Shown here piece after piece: positions 12,907 through 25,080 of a stretch of DNA of 64,000 nucleotides. A model generated the notes under the pieces. The model searched no databases. It had not been told where the DNA came from and saw nothing but the letters and a program-made list of their open reading frames with translations. The first letter of the stretch is position 1; every line of letters starts with the position of its first letter. The position numbers were made by a program, and so were the translations under genes. This DNA comes from Argopecten irradians (Eukaryota; Mollusca; Bivalvia; Pectinida; Pectinidae). The stretch covers positions 21,166,362-21,230,361 of the forward strand of contig NC_091142.1 of the NCBI RefSeq assembly GCF_041381155.1. The letters are read 5' to 3'.

Positions 12907-13752
12907 CTACAATGAATATCATATTGAATTATAATTAACAAAATATGATAACAAAATAAACCTCGAAAGATGAAATGCTAAGTATAAATTATGAAAACAA
13001 GAGAACGAAAAATTTGAAGATTTATCATATTAAGTTTGCTACTTCTGATTAAATTCCGTCTATACAAAAACTAAGATCCTGATGCTAAAACGGCTTGGTT
13101 AATTGATTTATAAATATTGTCACTATTTCATATACTTCCAACAGGTTTTGACGGTGTACTGGAGTTTTACAATATAAATGAAATAAACAACTTAAAATAG
13201 GAAGCGAACGTTTTCTTGATCCCATTTGAATATTTAATGACAACGTTTATATACAATCATCGCAAATGTATAATTATAAACGACAAATACGATTGCCAAA
13301 AATGCTATGATAGATCCTGCAACAGGAAGTAAAAGAAAAATGTAAAAAGGCGTTAAGACTGATCTGCATATACGTTTGAAAACATACATTGATTTCCTCT
13401 TTTATGGAATGGCACCCATGTTTGCAAAACAGTTGAGATATTTCAAAATAATCACTATGGTGTTTTGAATTCGATGATAATAGCGGAAATTGCCCACCGA
13501 CGAAGACTTAACCCATATATATAGGGTAAGTGCAAGAATTTTTGCTATTATAACTCTATTTCGATATGTATACAAAACGTTTTTATGCGAAATACGAAAT
13601 AATCTGTAACCGTTTTGTTGAATATGTCAAGAATGTTTTATTGAAAGAGTTGAAATATTGTCACTAAATCGATATCACAACAGTTGTATCACAAAATATG
13701 CAAAATGTGCCATTGAACTAACAAGATACACAGAAGAGAAAAAAAACGGTAT

Positions 13753-13794
13753 CTCGTTCCGTTTGCAGATTTTGCCAACGGTTCTGAAGCTCAT
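13753..13794 (-). pseudogene. Satellite-borne exon, copy 8 (donor lost)
   Basis: The open frame encodes ELQNRWQNLQTER, but the donor GT is AT (GAG|ATACCG), so it should not be spliced in normally. Confidence 0.45.
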
Positions 13795-14587
13795 CTACAA
13801 TGAATATCATATTGAATTATAATTAACAAAATATGATACCAAAGTAACCCTCGAAAGATGAAATGCTAATTATAAATTATAAAACAAGAGAACGAAAAAT
13901 TTGAAGACTCATCATATTAAGTTTGCAACTTCTGATTAAATTCCGTCACAAACTAAGATCTGATGCTAAAACGCTTGTATTGATTTAAAATATTGTCACT
14001 ATTTCAATACTTCCACAGGTTTACGTACTGCAGTTTTACAATATAAATTAATTAACAGCTTAAAAAAGGAAGCACGTTTCTTGATCCATTTGTATATTAA
14101 GACAACGTTTATATACATCATCGAAAATATATAACATAACACAATTACGATACCAAAAATGCTTGATAGATCCTGCTACAGAATTTAAGAAAATGCAGAA
14201 AGGCGTAAGACTGATCGTATTCCGTTTGAAATGCATGGATTTCTCTTTATGAAATGGCACCATGTTTGCATTAAAGTTGAGATATTCAAAATAATCATTT
14301 GGCGTTTTGAATTTGATGATATAGCGAAAGTTGCCCACGACGAACTTAACCCATATATATAGGATAATGCAAGAATTTTTGCTATTATAACTCTATTTCG
14401 ATATGTATACAAAACGTTTTTATGCGAAATACGAAATAATCTGTAACCGTTTTGTTGAATATATCAAGAATGTTTAATTGAAAGAATTGAAATATTGTCA
14501 CTAAATCGATATCACAACAGTTGTATCACAAAATATGCAAAATGTGCCATTGAACTAACAAGATACACAGAAGAGAAAAAAGGGTAC

Positions 14588-14629
14588 CTCGTTCCGTTTG
14601 CGGATTTTGCCAACGGATCTGAAGCTCAT
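14588..14629 (-). CDS. Satellite-borne 42-nt exon, copy 9
   Basis: The exon is phase 1-1 and encodes ELQIRWQNPQTER. The second heptad Leu is replaced by Pro, which would break a helix. Splice dinucleotides are intact (GAG|GTACCC). Confidence 0.4.
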
Positions 14630-15345
14630 CTACAATGAATATTATATTGTATTATAATTAACAAAATATGATACCAAAATAAACCTCGAAAGATGAACTG
14701 CTAATTATAAATTATGAAAAAACAGAACGTAAAATTTGAAGACTCGTCATATTACGTTTGCAACTTTTGATTAAATTCCGTCACAAACTAAGGTCTGATG
14801 CTAAAACGCTTGTATTGGTTTAAATTTTTGTCACTATTTCAATACTTCCACAGGTTAACGTACTGGCGTTTTACAATATCAATTAATGAACAGCTAAAAA
14901 GAGTAAGGACGTTTCTTGATCCATTTGTATATTAAGACAACCTGTATATAGATAATCAAAATGTATGCATTAACACAAATAAGATGCCAAAAACTCTTGA
15001 AAAATGTAAAATACAGAACTAAAGAAAGCTTTGAAATACATGGATTTCTCTAAATGAAATAGTAGCACGTTTGCATAACAAGTACCTCAATTTTAATGTA
15101 TATCAAATGAAATAAGCTTAAACAAAATACGATAGGATTATTGAAACATATACTGTAATTATTTCGAAATTATCACAAATATTTCGATAGAAACGGTTAA
15201 AGAAAATGTAAAATGTAGAGGACATTTCATTTGGAGGTTTTGATGACGTACCAGTACTTCAATTAAAGTATTTAGCATATTCATATGTGTCATCAAATTA
15301 TGTATGACGTCAAAACTGTTTGAATATTTTTATACATATATGATA

Positions 15346-15446
15346 TATCAAAGAAACAATTTAACAAAGCATGGGGTGCCGTAGATCGTGAGTTCGAGGC
15401 CCGGGTAGGGCTTTGTCATGCTTTGTTAAATTGTGTTTCTTTGATA
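15346..15446. mobile_element. Near-perfect foldback with B-box-like loop
   Basis: Arms of 28-30 bases (tatcaaagaaac...caaagcatg and its inverse) enclose a GC-richer loop holding gtgagttcgaggccc. This resembles a tRNA B box (GGTTCGANTCC). Size is about 100 bp. It may be a palindromic SINE/MITE derivative. Confidence 0.7.
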
Positions 15447-16079
15447 TTTATTATACATACTGTATATGATATATATACGTGTAAATTACAACAAATGAAA
15501 AGGCAAAATGAGGAAATATTACCATATGGTTTTTTTGTAGTACAAACGCATTACATTCATTTATTTCTTCTACTGTAACATTATTTTCATAATGATAAAG
15601 ATAAGCCGCAAATCCCAAATAAGTAATCTCATTCTCTAACATGGCGGATACGCATTTACAATCTCTGCATAGTACATTAACATATTAATGTGTGTAAACG
15701 ATATTAACATCCACAAGTACAATATATTTATCAATTATTCATAAGACAACATTTTTATGATAAATTACATAAAGGATATTCATTGTTTCACAACGAATAC
15801 CGAATATTTTCCATCGAGATAGGTGGAAACGGTGAGTGAAAACATCAAGTCTCAAAATCACGAGATGAAATATTACTGGTATTCATTAAGAAATAATGAT
15901 TATTCTATATATTACACTTTAACTTCCGCAAATGGTCATTCCTCCTTTTTATTGAATGATTTGATTATTTCGTCGTATTTATGTAAGCGTAACGCCATAT
16001 ACCTACACAAAATTATGACGTCATTTTTGCGCAAAAACTAATGAAACAATTAATATTTTATTTCCACTGTCAATATTAC

Positions 16080-16290
16080 ATTATGATTGGTCAAAAGCGA
16101 GTGAAAATATTGAGCCAAGTATATCAATTTATGTTCACCGTAAAACCTTATATATCACTGCGAAAAAAGGAATATATCATGTTATTCCACTCATAGGCCA
16201 TTGTATAAATGTACTGGGTGTTGAATACATTTACTGCTATTCCATACTATTGGAATAACACCTTCTTGTCTTTTGATTGGTCGATAATTT
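16080..16290. repeat. Dispersed repeat, inverted partner at 19.97-20.05 kb
   Basis: The tract with cattgtataaatgtactggg and flanking ggaata motifs reappears in inverse orientation at about 19,979-20,052. It is probably a MITE family member. Ends are not defined. Confidence 0.55.
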
Positions 16291-17689
16291 AAACTTTGGT
16301 CTGAACTACTTTGTTATCATTGCCACGTCACAAATTGTTAAAGTATCACGTATTTTCATTGTCACTGCACAGTACCTATATGTTACTACTAAGCACAATG
16401 TATGATATTTTCCAGTTTTTACATTGGAAATTAGGCTCTGACGCACCAATACCACAATCAGAGTTTACAAGCTCAAGAAAAGACTGGGTTTTACGTCAGT
16501 ATAAAATTTACTGCAGTATATAAAATATTCTGAAATTGATCAATATGAAAATATTTGTTTACAAAAACTAATTGAAATGGATTGAAATGTTGAACTTCTT
16601 GTTGTATATTCCGTTTTATCTATGGGGCTATTTCATCTACTATTATTGGTTGTCGATGGCACCACGCCGGAAGTAGCTAAAACTCAACTCTTTCCAACTA
16701 AATCAATGGCTCTTCCATCAAATGATATTTTTACTATACAAACGTATAAGTTTTATTCGACACCCAATGTATGTTACACACCAATACTTAATTGGTTGTT
16801 TTATTCCTATCGCTGCTTGCAGAACAATCCGCTGTTGAAACCAGAAATGTGCCGGCGTCTGAATCCTGCATGGGTTTTTTTTTCATTCGTAGCATAAACT
16901 TTATCGCTATGGACTCAAAATTCAAAAATATTTTTGTTTAGTGTTATATATTACCGTACAAGGACCCTGTGGTGATTTCCATAGAATCAATGCACATGGA
17001 CGGACTTTAACTTGATTACACTGTAAATATGTCCGAATGTAGTCCGACAACGATAAGTCTATTGTTAAAGTACCTACAGAAATCTGGACTAAAACAGACG
17101 CTCGGTAACAGTAGGAATGCATGGAACAGTTGTTCATAATTTGAATTTGTTAATATTATGTAATTGAAAAAATATCATTAAACAAATAAATTAGTGTCTA
17201 TTGCTAATATGATGATATCACTAAACCGTATTTGCGTATGTCAAAAATGTTATTTCATTTCAGCCTTCTTGTTGTTGCTTTAATTGTGGTAGAACAGGTC
17301 ACACAGCTTGGGGTTATTGGATATGGAATATATTTTACTCTCATTAAGTTATTATTAAGTTACAGAAGCTTGTATCTTACAATAATTACAATACGTACAG
17401 TGCATATGTCTTAATTTTAACTACAAATAAGTACAAATAAGAGTTCAAAATAAATTATGACAGTACTACCAGAAATCATATTATTTAGTCTACAGTGCAT
17501 TATAAAGTCAACCCAAAAAGCCAATAATTTTTTATTGTAACTAATGTTTATAATACATCATACATGTTTGTCCATACCTTTTAATGATTTTCACATATAC
17601 ATTCACCGAAACTGACGGTTCTCAATTTTCTCCCAGTTACGGTACATATAACTTTAAATACAAACTGTAGAAAGGTAGGAAATAGATTG

Positions 17690-18190
17690 GATAAATGTTT
17701 GGAATTTTTTTGGAATTACCGACTATGCGATTACAAATAAAATGAAAGAATTTCAATGGAAAAGTATACGTACATAGGGTAATATATACCGAAAACAATT
17801 TAAGTCTAATGAATAGATCCGATGGACTATGATATATGTGTAGAACTGAAAATGAGACTTTAACCCATTTGTTTTTAACTGTTTATACATGCTAATCTTT
17901 ATAATAATGAAAGTTTTGACACTGTAAATGACATGGAATATTGATGAGGAGAAACTGATTCTCGGTGACTGCACTTATAATTTATTAAAAAAATGCAATA
18001 TCTAACACAGTCATAATTACAACTAAATGGGTTATATGGAAGATCAAGAATATAAAAAATACCAAAACAAATCAACTTCTACATCAGCATTTCAAATTTT
18101 AAAAGAATTACTTAAAGAAGATCTGTCATTATATATAATAATCAAACAAAATGGAAAAAAGGTATTGATAGTTTCAAAATACCGAAGTTT
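17690..18190 (+). pseudogene. Possible LINE 3' ORF remnant
   Basis: In the plus orientation a broken reading resembles the C-terminal part of an L1/Tx1-like ORF2. It has an ITDYAI-KEFQWK-like stretch, then L-CRTENETLTHLF, then WKIKN-KY-like and KELLKEDLSLY-like pieces, separated by stops. It is weak, similar only in style to the LINE at 29-32 kb, and may be chance. Confidence 0.25.
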
Positions 18191-18276
18191 ATTACAAGAA
18201 CTGTGACTTTAGAACTACATGTATTTATAATTACTCTTTTATAACTCAAGTATATGGGAGAGTTAGCTCCCCTTGT

Positions 18277-18300
18277 TGCTACGCCGCTTGAGGCGTAGCA
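18277..18300. repeat. Small hairpin tgctacgcc / ggcgtagca
   Basis: A 9-bp perfect inverted repeat with a 6-nt loop, GC-rich against an AT-rich background. The role is unknown. Confidence 0.5.
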
Positions 18301-19146
18301 GTTAGAATCGGATGCAAATCACACCATCTTGCAGGATAGCCATGTAGCAAGAACGCTTGAATCAGATGGATGTTCGGTGTGTTACAGGCACTGCCTGTTG
18401 AAGTAATATTAAAACGAATTACGGAAACAGACTTTAATATGTCCGGCTTCGGACGCCATCTTCCTGATAAAGCATGGTCACATGTGCGCTTGCATCCGTT
18501 AATTAGATTTCGTTGTAGAACAAGCATTAGTGGTAAAAGTATTGTGAATAAGGATTATCTAGAAATTAATCGGGCATTTTAATTAAATCTGGTTCCATTT
18601 ACAGATGGAACAAATATATCTGTAGTAGTATACCATGTTCGAGACATTACTTTTATATTTCTTATCTAATTTAGATCACCATCGTGTAACATTATTAATT
18701 ATGCATATTATTAACGGGACACGGAACATACTAAAATGAGGGATGACAGTACATACTAAAAGCGGAATGAAAACGGACCATAGAAACACATAGATACATA
18801 TTAGATTAAGTTCAATATTTTCTTTGCCTTTCCTCTGAGCTAAGCAATCTCTGCATCAAACCCTTTTTAATTTGTTGGAAGCAAAAGTATTATTAACTGT
18901 TCGTCTGTACTAGACCTGGCTACCTTGTACTAACACAAGCTCAAAAATTATAAAATGGCTTTCAACAGAACAATTAAAAATGCCTAAACAATATTATCAT
19001 ATCGTTGTTTAATTTCCATAATCTGTCCAATCAAAGGGTTAAGCTTCGCGTAGCCACCTAGCTTTTTGGGAAGCTAATACTTGTAATACTATTGTGTTAT
19101 TCATACCCCTTTAAACTAATTATGGATTGATTAGAAGTTAAATTTT

Positions 19147-19190
19147 AAAAAAAAAGTAAAAAAAAAAAAAAAAAAAAAAAAGAAGAAGAA
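19147..19190. repeat. Poly-A / AAG tract
   Basis: A run of A interrupted by single G and ending agaagaagaa. It could be the tail of a retroposed element in the plus orientation. A second tail-like end (gaataaaacaaattttgtaaaa) occurs at about 19,538-19,565. Confidence 0.6.
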
Positions 19191-20113
19191 TGTACATATT
19201 AACAAATAACATTACATAATATGTGTACCACTGAAATTATTAAAAGTAAGAAAACATTTATACCAATTTGTAATAGAATGTCACAATAATTTGATGGCAA
19301 TATTAACCACCTGTATATATACACAATGTAAATAATTATTTGAAATTACAAATATCAATTTATTGTGAATGGATATGAATGATTGAGATGTAATGATGAA
19401 TAAATGATGAATATATCTGTAAATAATGTGAAAGCGGTGACAGTTTGTGTTCAAGATTAGAATAATCTATTTAAATATGGAAATTTGTGTGCAAGTCCTT
19501 CTGTGAAAGGAACATCATGTTATTTATTTATGTCTATTGAATAAAACAAATTTTGTAAAAAAAACTGTTATTTGCCTCCATATGCTATAAAGGTGTAGTA
19601 CTATCTTCTTATGTAAAAAGGCACTCATTAATAATGGTTAAAAACAAATCACTTTATCTATGAACACTACTATTCTATGTATGCCTACTTACAGACCGTC
19701 GTTTTGATTCATATAAATACATTAAACAACTCGATGTCGAACTTTATGTACACGCGGGCATATTTACGGCAAGCTGATATATCCATTTCTCACCAAATGA
19801 TCGGCAAACCATTATAAGCCAAATATTTTATGTATTAATACTACTAACATCACAAAAATGGTCATCGTATAGCTATAATATCACTGACCAAAAACACGTA
19901 CCAGTTTTCAGGCGATACTTTATGCAACGAAAATGAAAGTGTGCATTCCTTTGCCGTCACAGATTAGATTTGAAAAGCGGTTTCAACACCCAGCACATTT
20001 ATACAATGGCCTGAGAGTGGAATAATACGAGGTATTTTGGTATAAAAAGGAATATCTGAAGTGTCCCTGTAAAAATCAATATAAAAGTAAAACTGCTTAT
20101 AATAATAACTTAC

Positions 20114-20167
20114 ACTTTTCCCACAATATCTGTATTAAGAATTGTTGATATGCTGATGATGTGTTTT
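20114..20167 (-). CDS. Micro-exon gene: 54-nt phase 1-1 exon
   Basis: The acceptor is gtttttttatttcag and the donor AAGT|GTAAGTTA is strong. The exon is 54 nt and phase 1-1. It encodes NTSSAYQQFLIQILWEK. It resembles the 51-nt exons in its acceptor region and Ser-rich start, so it may be a third diverged copy of the same unit. Confidence 0.5.
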
Positions 20168-20289
20168 CTGAAATAAAAAAACACTTATTTAGGAATGTTG
20201 AAAGGTTATTATGACGTCATCCATGCAATAAAACATTGCATACTTATGACACAATAGTTTTCGTCTATTATATGATTCCAATATACACA

Positions 20290-21120
20290 GTGACACGAAT
20301 CAGAATCTTCATTACATGAGATAGAAGATAATAATATGTTACTCGTTTGCAACATCAATTTTTATAACTATTTTGTAAAATTCGTTACTTAATTGATGTA
20401 ATAATGATGGAACAGTGTTCATGGAATAATCAATATACATACAAAAACACTGATAATCAACTTAAGTGTTGCCGACGACTTCTTTAATGGTTTTCGAGAT
20501 TCTATTGATGCTTTTTCTACAATTAAAAAAAGAATATAATAAATGTTCCATCCCGTAAGTCAGATGGCGTACTTCCTTACACCCTCGCGCCTTCACACAG
20601 TGACTAAAGTATTACGCTGTGTGGTACAGATCTATGCGGTATCGAAAACAACAGATGCATTAGTTTTTTCTTTATGTATGACAAGTCGGCAATTATATCC
20701 GTTGAATATCTGGATCGCATTGCATCTAATGCACACATGTAACCCTCTCTTTATGAAATATATCAGCATCCGTTCACAATACATCTTCTCTCATAAAAAC
20801 TATGTAAACAAAACCATAAATGCACATGCTTAATGCAATAATATTAGAACGGGAGTATAATTTTTGTTTCAAATATGTAAATTTAATCAGTCAATTGTGT
20901 TTGAGTATAAATTGTGGAATATCTAAATGATATGAAAATCCAAAACGCAACTGAACAAATGATTTGCTATTAAGCGATTCGCGTATTCCAGTTTTATCAA
21001 GACTGTAAAATGAAATACTGGGAATTTATTCTATCGTTAAATGCTTCTAAACTACATTAAAAACACTAAGACACACGTATGCGACTACAAAGGAAATAAT
21101 GACACAATTGTTTATTTCAA
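20290..21120. repeat. Diverged duplicate block related to 24.15-25.08 kb
   Basis: Segments such as ttgaatatctggatcgca and caaccctctctttatgaa (here aaccctctctttatgaaata) and gatcagtcaattgtgttt-like tracts are shared with the 24-25 kb region, in partly rearranged order. Both blocks include the 51-nt micro-exon. This looks like duplication of exon plus intron. Confidence 0.6.
20466..20516 (-). pseudogene. Decayed copy of the 51-nt micro-exon
   Basis: The stretch is homologous to the exon at 24,630-24,680 and flanked by the same duplicated intron sequence. The acceptor ttttttttaattgtag is intact and the reading frame KASIESRKPLKKSSAT is open. The donor has lost the GTAAGT seen in the other copy (now CTTAAGTTG), so normal splicing looks impaired. 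A weak GTTGAT donor two bases further on could be used but would shift the frame. Confidence 0.4.
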
Positions 21121-22102
21121 TGTATAAGTTAATCACACATCTTAAGTATTTTTGTTTTGTTTCTTTCAGCTTTTGAAAGTTATAGGATAACATATTAAGA
21201 TTTAGCTGCAATATTGCAGCTCAGAAGACTTTTGGCAGATAATCGTCTTTAGAGCTACAAGTGATACATATTACTGCTAACGGAGCAAAGCATTCATCGA
21301 GCCATATTACTAAGCGAAATTTCCTGCGTATTGCCCCTTGGGCTATACGAATTTCTACACCAGATGGTGCGTAATGCATGCTATCTACTGATGCGGTCTA
21401 TCTTTGGAACTATTACCAATTTTGAAAAATATGCGGGCTATACGTTGTAAACTGTTTCAAATACACATGGAATAGCTAGTAACCCTCTTACGTTGCTGAA
21501 GTATTTTCACCTGAGCCACATTTGTTTTATTTAAAACAGATTTGCAAAAAGATATGCTATTGATAACTTTACATGTCTTGAAGTAAACTTATACCGCCTT
21601 TGAAATGAAATCACTTTATCATGTAGATTGACGTAATATTATTATTACATACAATCTATATACTGTGCTTTCAAGGATTACATTAACGTATATTCAGCGG
21701 GCAATCTGCAGGTGCGGGTTATCTGGAGTATAATTCATAAAATCATAGAAAATGCACGATAAAGCTTTCCGCGGGATATACCCCGGTGCGAGTTATACGC
21801 AGGAAATTACGATACTTGCACACCCGCCCTCATAAATACTAGTAACAACATTTTTTTAACAAATGCATAAATGTATACATGTATAAAAGTTATATATTAT
21901 AACCTATGTATATTACACGTTGGCATCTTTTATTTTTCTAAATTAGAAGTCAAACAATTATTTAAAGTACACTTAATGTCACTGGTGCTGTGATGATCAC
22001 ACCTATAACTGAAATTACATTAGACAGAAGGAATTGGAAGGGTACGTTTTATATTTTAAAACTAATAAGGTGTTACATGTGTGGTTGGAGTACGAGGGAA
22101 CC

Positions 22103-22173
22103 CTGAAATATATACAGGAGAACACAGTCAGCACGCTATAACTTTTAATGGCGTCCGGATACAAAGTCACGTA
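22103..22173. repeat. Exact 70-bp direct repeat, copy 1
   Basis: The stretch from cctgaaatatatacaggaga through ggatacaaagtcacgt is repeated without visible change at about 23,198-23,267. Flanks differ. Confidence 0.8.
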
Positions 22174-23197
22174 ATACAACATTATGTTACAAAGACTCAA
22201 CTTGTTTGTCTAGGGCATACAAATAATGCTAATGCATCCAAAATCAAAATGCAATTGACACATATTCATGACTAGAATTGCAGTACTCATTTTAAAGCGA
22301 CTAATGACCAATGTCGGACAATTTACTCATCTCATTACCCTTATACAGAGTAATTAACAGAAATATGACTTTAAAATTGATCCGACCTGTCATGACTAGG
22401 ACTTTACATGAAATAACATCTAACTCCTGACATACCACATGTAAAAATGGCACTAATACAATTTCACTAGGCATGACTAGTAGTAATGAATTCAAAATAC
22501 AAAAATACCAATATGAAATACTATAGATTACACCAAAGGTGTATCACGGTGTATCACTAAGACTAAGTTCAAAATTCAATTGAGTTGTTGTTATTGAATT
22601 TTCAGAAATAATATTTATATAAATCTTTTACAAAGTAATTTTGGACCATTCAGTTAAATAACCATGCAAAGCTATTATAAAATGTCTATCCTGTAAATTC
22701 TCTATTATTAATGTAACTCATTCCACTAATCTTATTCCTATTACACATAAACTCTTAGCTACCAGTGTAATAATCGTATGTTTACATGAACGATAGTCAA
22801 TTCCGGTTAAATCATGGTCGCAGACATGTTTACCGGAAGGCCAAATGGATTCTGGGTAAATTTCCAGATAAAATTTATAAAGTTTTCAAATTTATCAATT
22901 TAAAAAATATTCCAAAAACGTGCTTACAAAAACTTGAAGCAAATACCAAAATATAATGTTCAGTGACTTTTTACATGCATTTACAGATCAAAGACTTCTG
23001 ATTAAGTAAGTTGAAAAACTTGACATCTCAAAGCACATGTTTTTACATAGCGAAGCTTATCTACGCTTCAAAACATAAAAATATAACCTTTCTACAGTTT
23101 GTCAACAACAATTAAACATTTCTAAGGATCAACAATGTATTCATGCATCTTTGTGCCAAGGCTCAGTTTCAGGCATTAGTTTAAACACATCATTTAC

Positions 23198-23267
23198 CTG
23201 AAATATATACAGGAGAACACAGTCAGCACGCTATAACTTTTAATGGCGTCCGGATACAAAGTCACGT
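23198..23267. repeat. Exact 70-bp direct repeat, copy 2
   Basis: This partner of 22,103-22,173 lies 1.1 kb away in the same orientation. On the minus strand each copy ends in tatatttcag, a good acceptor-like sequence, but no open phase 1-1 exon follows. Confidence 0.8.
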
Positions 23268-24149
23268 GACAACCAAAACCGATCGATAACATTTTGCTGC
23301 TGCAACCTTGCGAGTTATTCCCCTTTCCCCACTGATGCTCAGATTACATGGTACCATTCAACATTAGCTATTCTTCATCATAGGTAATTAAAAAAAATAT
23401 ATGGGGTACAACCAATGACTGAAATAATTACCATTTCTGATTATAACAAAGGTAATGCACCGTTAAATTCAATAGATTATTTCTCATAATACTTTTCTTT
23501 TAAATAATGCAAAATATGTTATGAATACACATGTAAGACAAGGATATGTTTCAATCGACACCATTTAAGCTAATCATCTACCCGATATCTATCACAATGG
23601 TGACTTTGGTAAGGGAAATACCCCGATACACTATTATACGTATGGTATCTTGATTGTGAAGTGGACGACTATTCTTTTTTAAACGAAGGACAATAAAATG
23701 ACTTGATTTATTACACTTTTGTCTTTTAAAATGAATATTTTATCCTTGTGGTATTAGTGATGAACGTGCCGTCATATCAGATATAAACAATGTATCATGT
23801 TATAACGTCATAATTTGATATCAACACTCCGGATTCTAGTGCTGCATTCTCGGTGTCCGTTGCAAACGATAATTTCTTATAAAAATGTGAACAGCGGACA
23901 CACTTTTAAATTTCAAAGTAGATCTAGTTCGGATAAACCAACTTCATCAACGTTCTTAGAAAGATTACAGAAATCAGAAATCATCTGTTGATAATGATTT
24001 GACGGGAGACATTTGACTTAAGGTGAATCAGGCTGAAATCAGTTATGTCCATATCGCCCAAAGCGCTCTGATACCAAGTTTTCGGACTGCGATATCAAAA
24101 CCATATCTTATGATCAGTTATAAAACCTTTAATTAATATGCGTAAGACA

Positions 24150-25080
24150 ACAGTGTAAAAACGGGAGTGGTTTACAAATTTGCTACGTTGATCAGTCAAT
24201 TGTGTTTATTATTAATTGTCAAATATCTATCATATGACAATCCCAATTATTTATCTGTTATTTTGCGGTTCACATGTTCCAGCATTATCACATAGAACAA
24301 GAGAATGGAAATATATATTCTCTCGTTAATTGTTTCTAAAATGTGTTAAAATACTAAGACCTAAGAGAAATAACACTATTACGTCGTCATAGTAATAACG
24401 ACACGTTTGTTGATCAAAAAATATGCATACGTTAACCACCGAGAGTAATTTTAGTAATTTTGTGTTTATTTCATCTTTACAATGTTGTAGGCTAGCGAGA
24501 TAGAAGACAGTGATAATTACTCTTGTTCAGCATCTTTTTTTTTTCATTACTATTTTGTACGTTACTTAATAAATCAATAAGTAATCAATATACTTGTAAA
24601 ATAAATGTAAACATGAATAATCAACTTACTAATTGCCGACAATTTCTCTTCTTGATCTTGAGATATCAATGATGATATTACTGAAATTAAAAGACAAATA
24701 TGATAAATGTTCTACCCCGAGAGTCATATGGTTTACTTATATGCACCCTCACAGTAGCCAAAGTATTACGATCTATGAGGTATCGAAAACAACAGATACA
24801 TAATTCTTTTCTTTATCTGTGACAATCCCCCATCAGTTATACATGTATCCTTTGAATATCTGGATCGCAGTGCATATAATTCACACATGCAACCCTCTCT
24901 TTATGAAATATAGGTTTACAGTATTTGTCGACAATACGGTTAGCAAGCTGATCAAATCGATCTCTTTTAAAGATACATGTATATCAAAATATTGTAAATA
25001 ATAATGCATATAAAGAATACAGAGACGGATCCCAATCTTCATTATATGTAATAGATATCAAAAGAGTGTTATATAATCAC
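24150..25080. repeat. Diverged duplicate block related to 20.29-21.12 kb
   Basis: This partner of the 20-21 kb block carries the intact 51-nt exon at 24,630-24,680. Shared tracts include tttgaatatctggatcgcag and ccctctctttatgaaatata. Confidence 0.6.
24630..24680 (-). CDS. Micro-exon gene: 51-nt phase 1-1 exon
   Basis: The acceptor is tttaatttcag and the donor ATTA|GTAAGTTG is strong. The exon is 51 nt and phase 1-1. It encodes ISSLISQDQEEKLSAI, a polar, helix-prone segment. A diverged copy lies at about 20,466-20,516 inside a duplicated block of about 0.5 kb. Confidence 0.55.

Larger units (their letters stand above)
7620..15000. repeat. Tandem satellite array, about 840-bp monomer, 8-9 copies
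   Basis: A block containing gacaacgtttatatagatca recurs at about 8117, 8959, 9800, 10637, 11480, 12333, 13240, 14101 and 14937. The spacing is mostly 836-861 bp, with one longer interval of about 907 bp. The central copies are nearly identical. The copy at about 12.2-12.7 kb carries many small indels, and the first (7.6-8.1 kb) and last copies are diverged. The start and end are approximate. The array lies between exons of the micro-exon gene, and each monomer contains one 42-nt candidate exon on the minus strand. Short ORFs within monomers on either strand show no coding signal. Confidence 0.9.
15447..20113. other. Long intron, mostly unannotatable
   Basis: Apart from the repeats listed here I see no exon with matching phase. 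The short ORFs present on either strand have no recognisable domain. Confidence 0.35.
21121..24149. other. Intron, no coding exon seen apart from the 70-bp repeats
   Basis: AT-rich sequence without recognisable coding stretches. Confidence 0.35.

Noticed and set aside
7620-15000. CRISPR-like array
   Set aside because: The repeats are about 840 bp, nearly identical throughout, with no short-repeat/spacer pattern, in an animal genome.
18279-18582. Overlapping ORFs on both strands
   Set aside because: Higher GC than the surroundings, but no domain, no splice context and no similarity I recognise.
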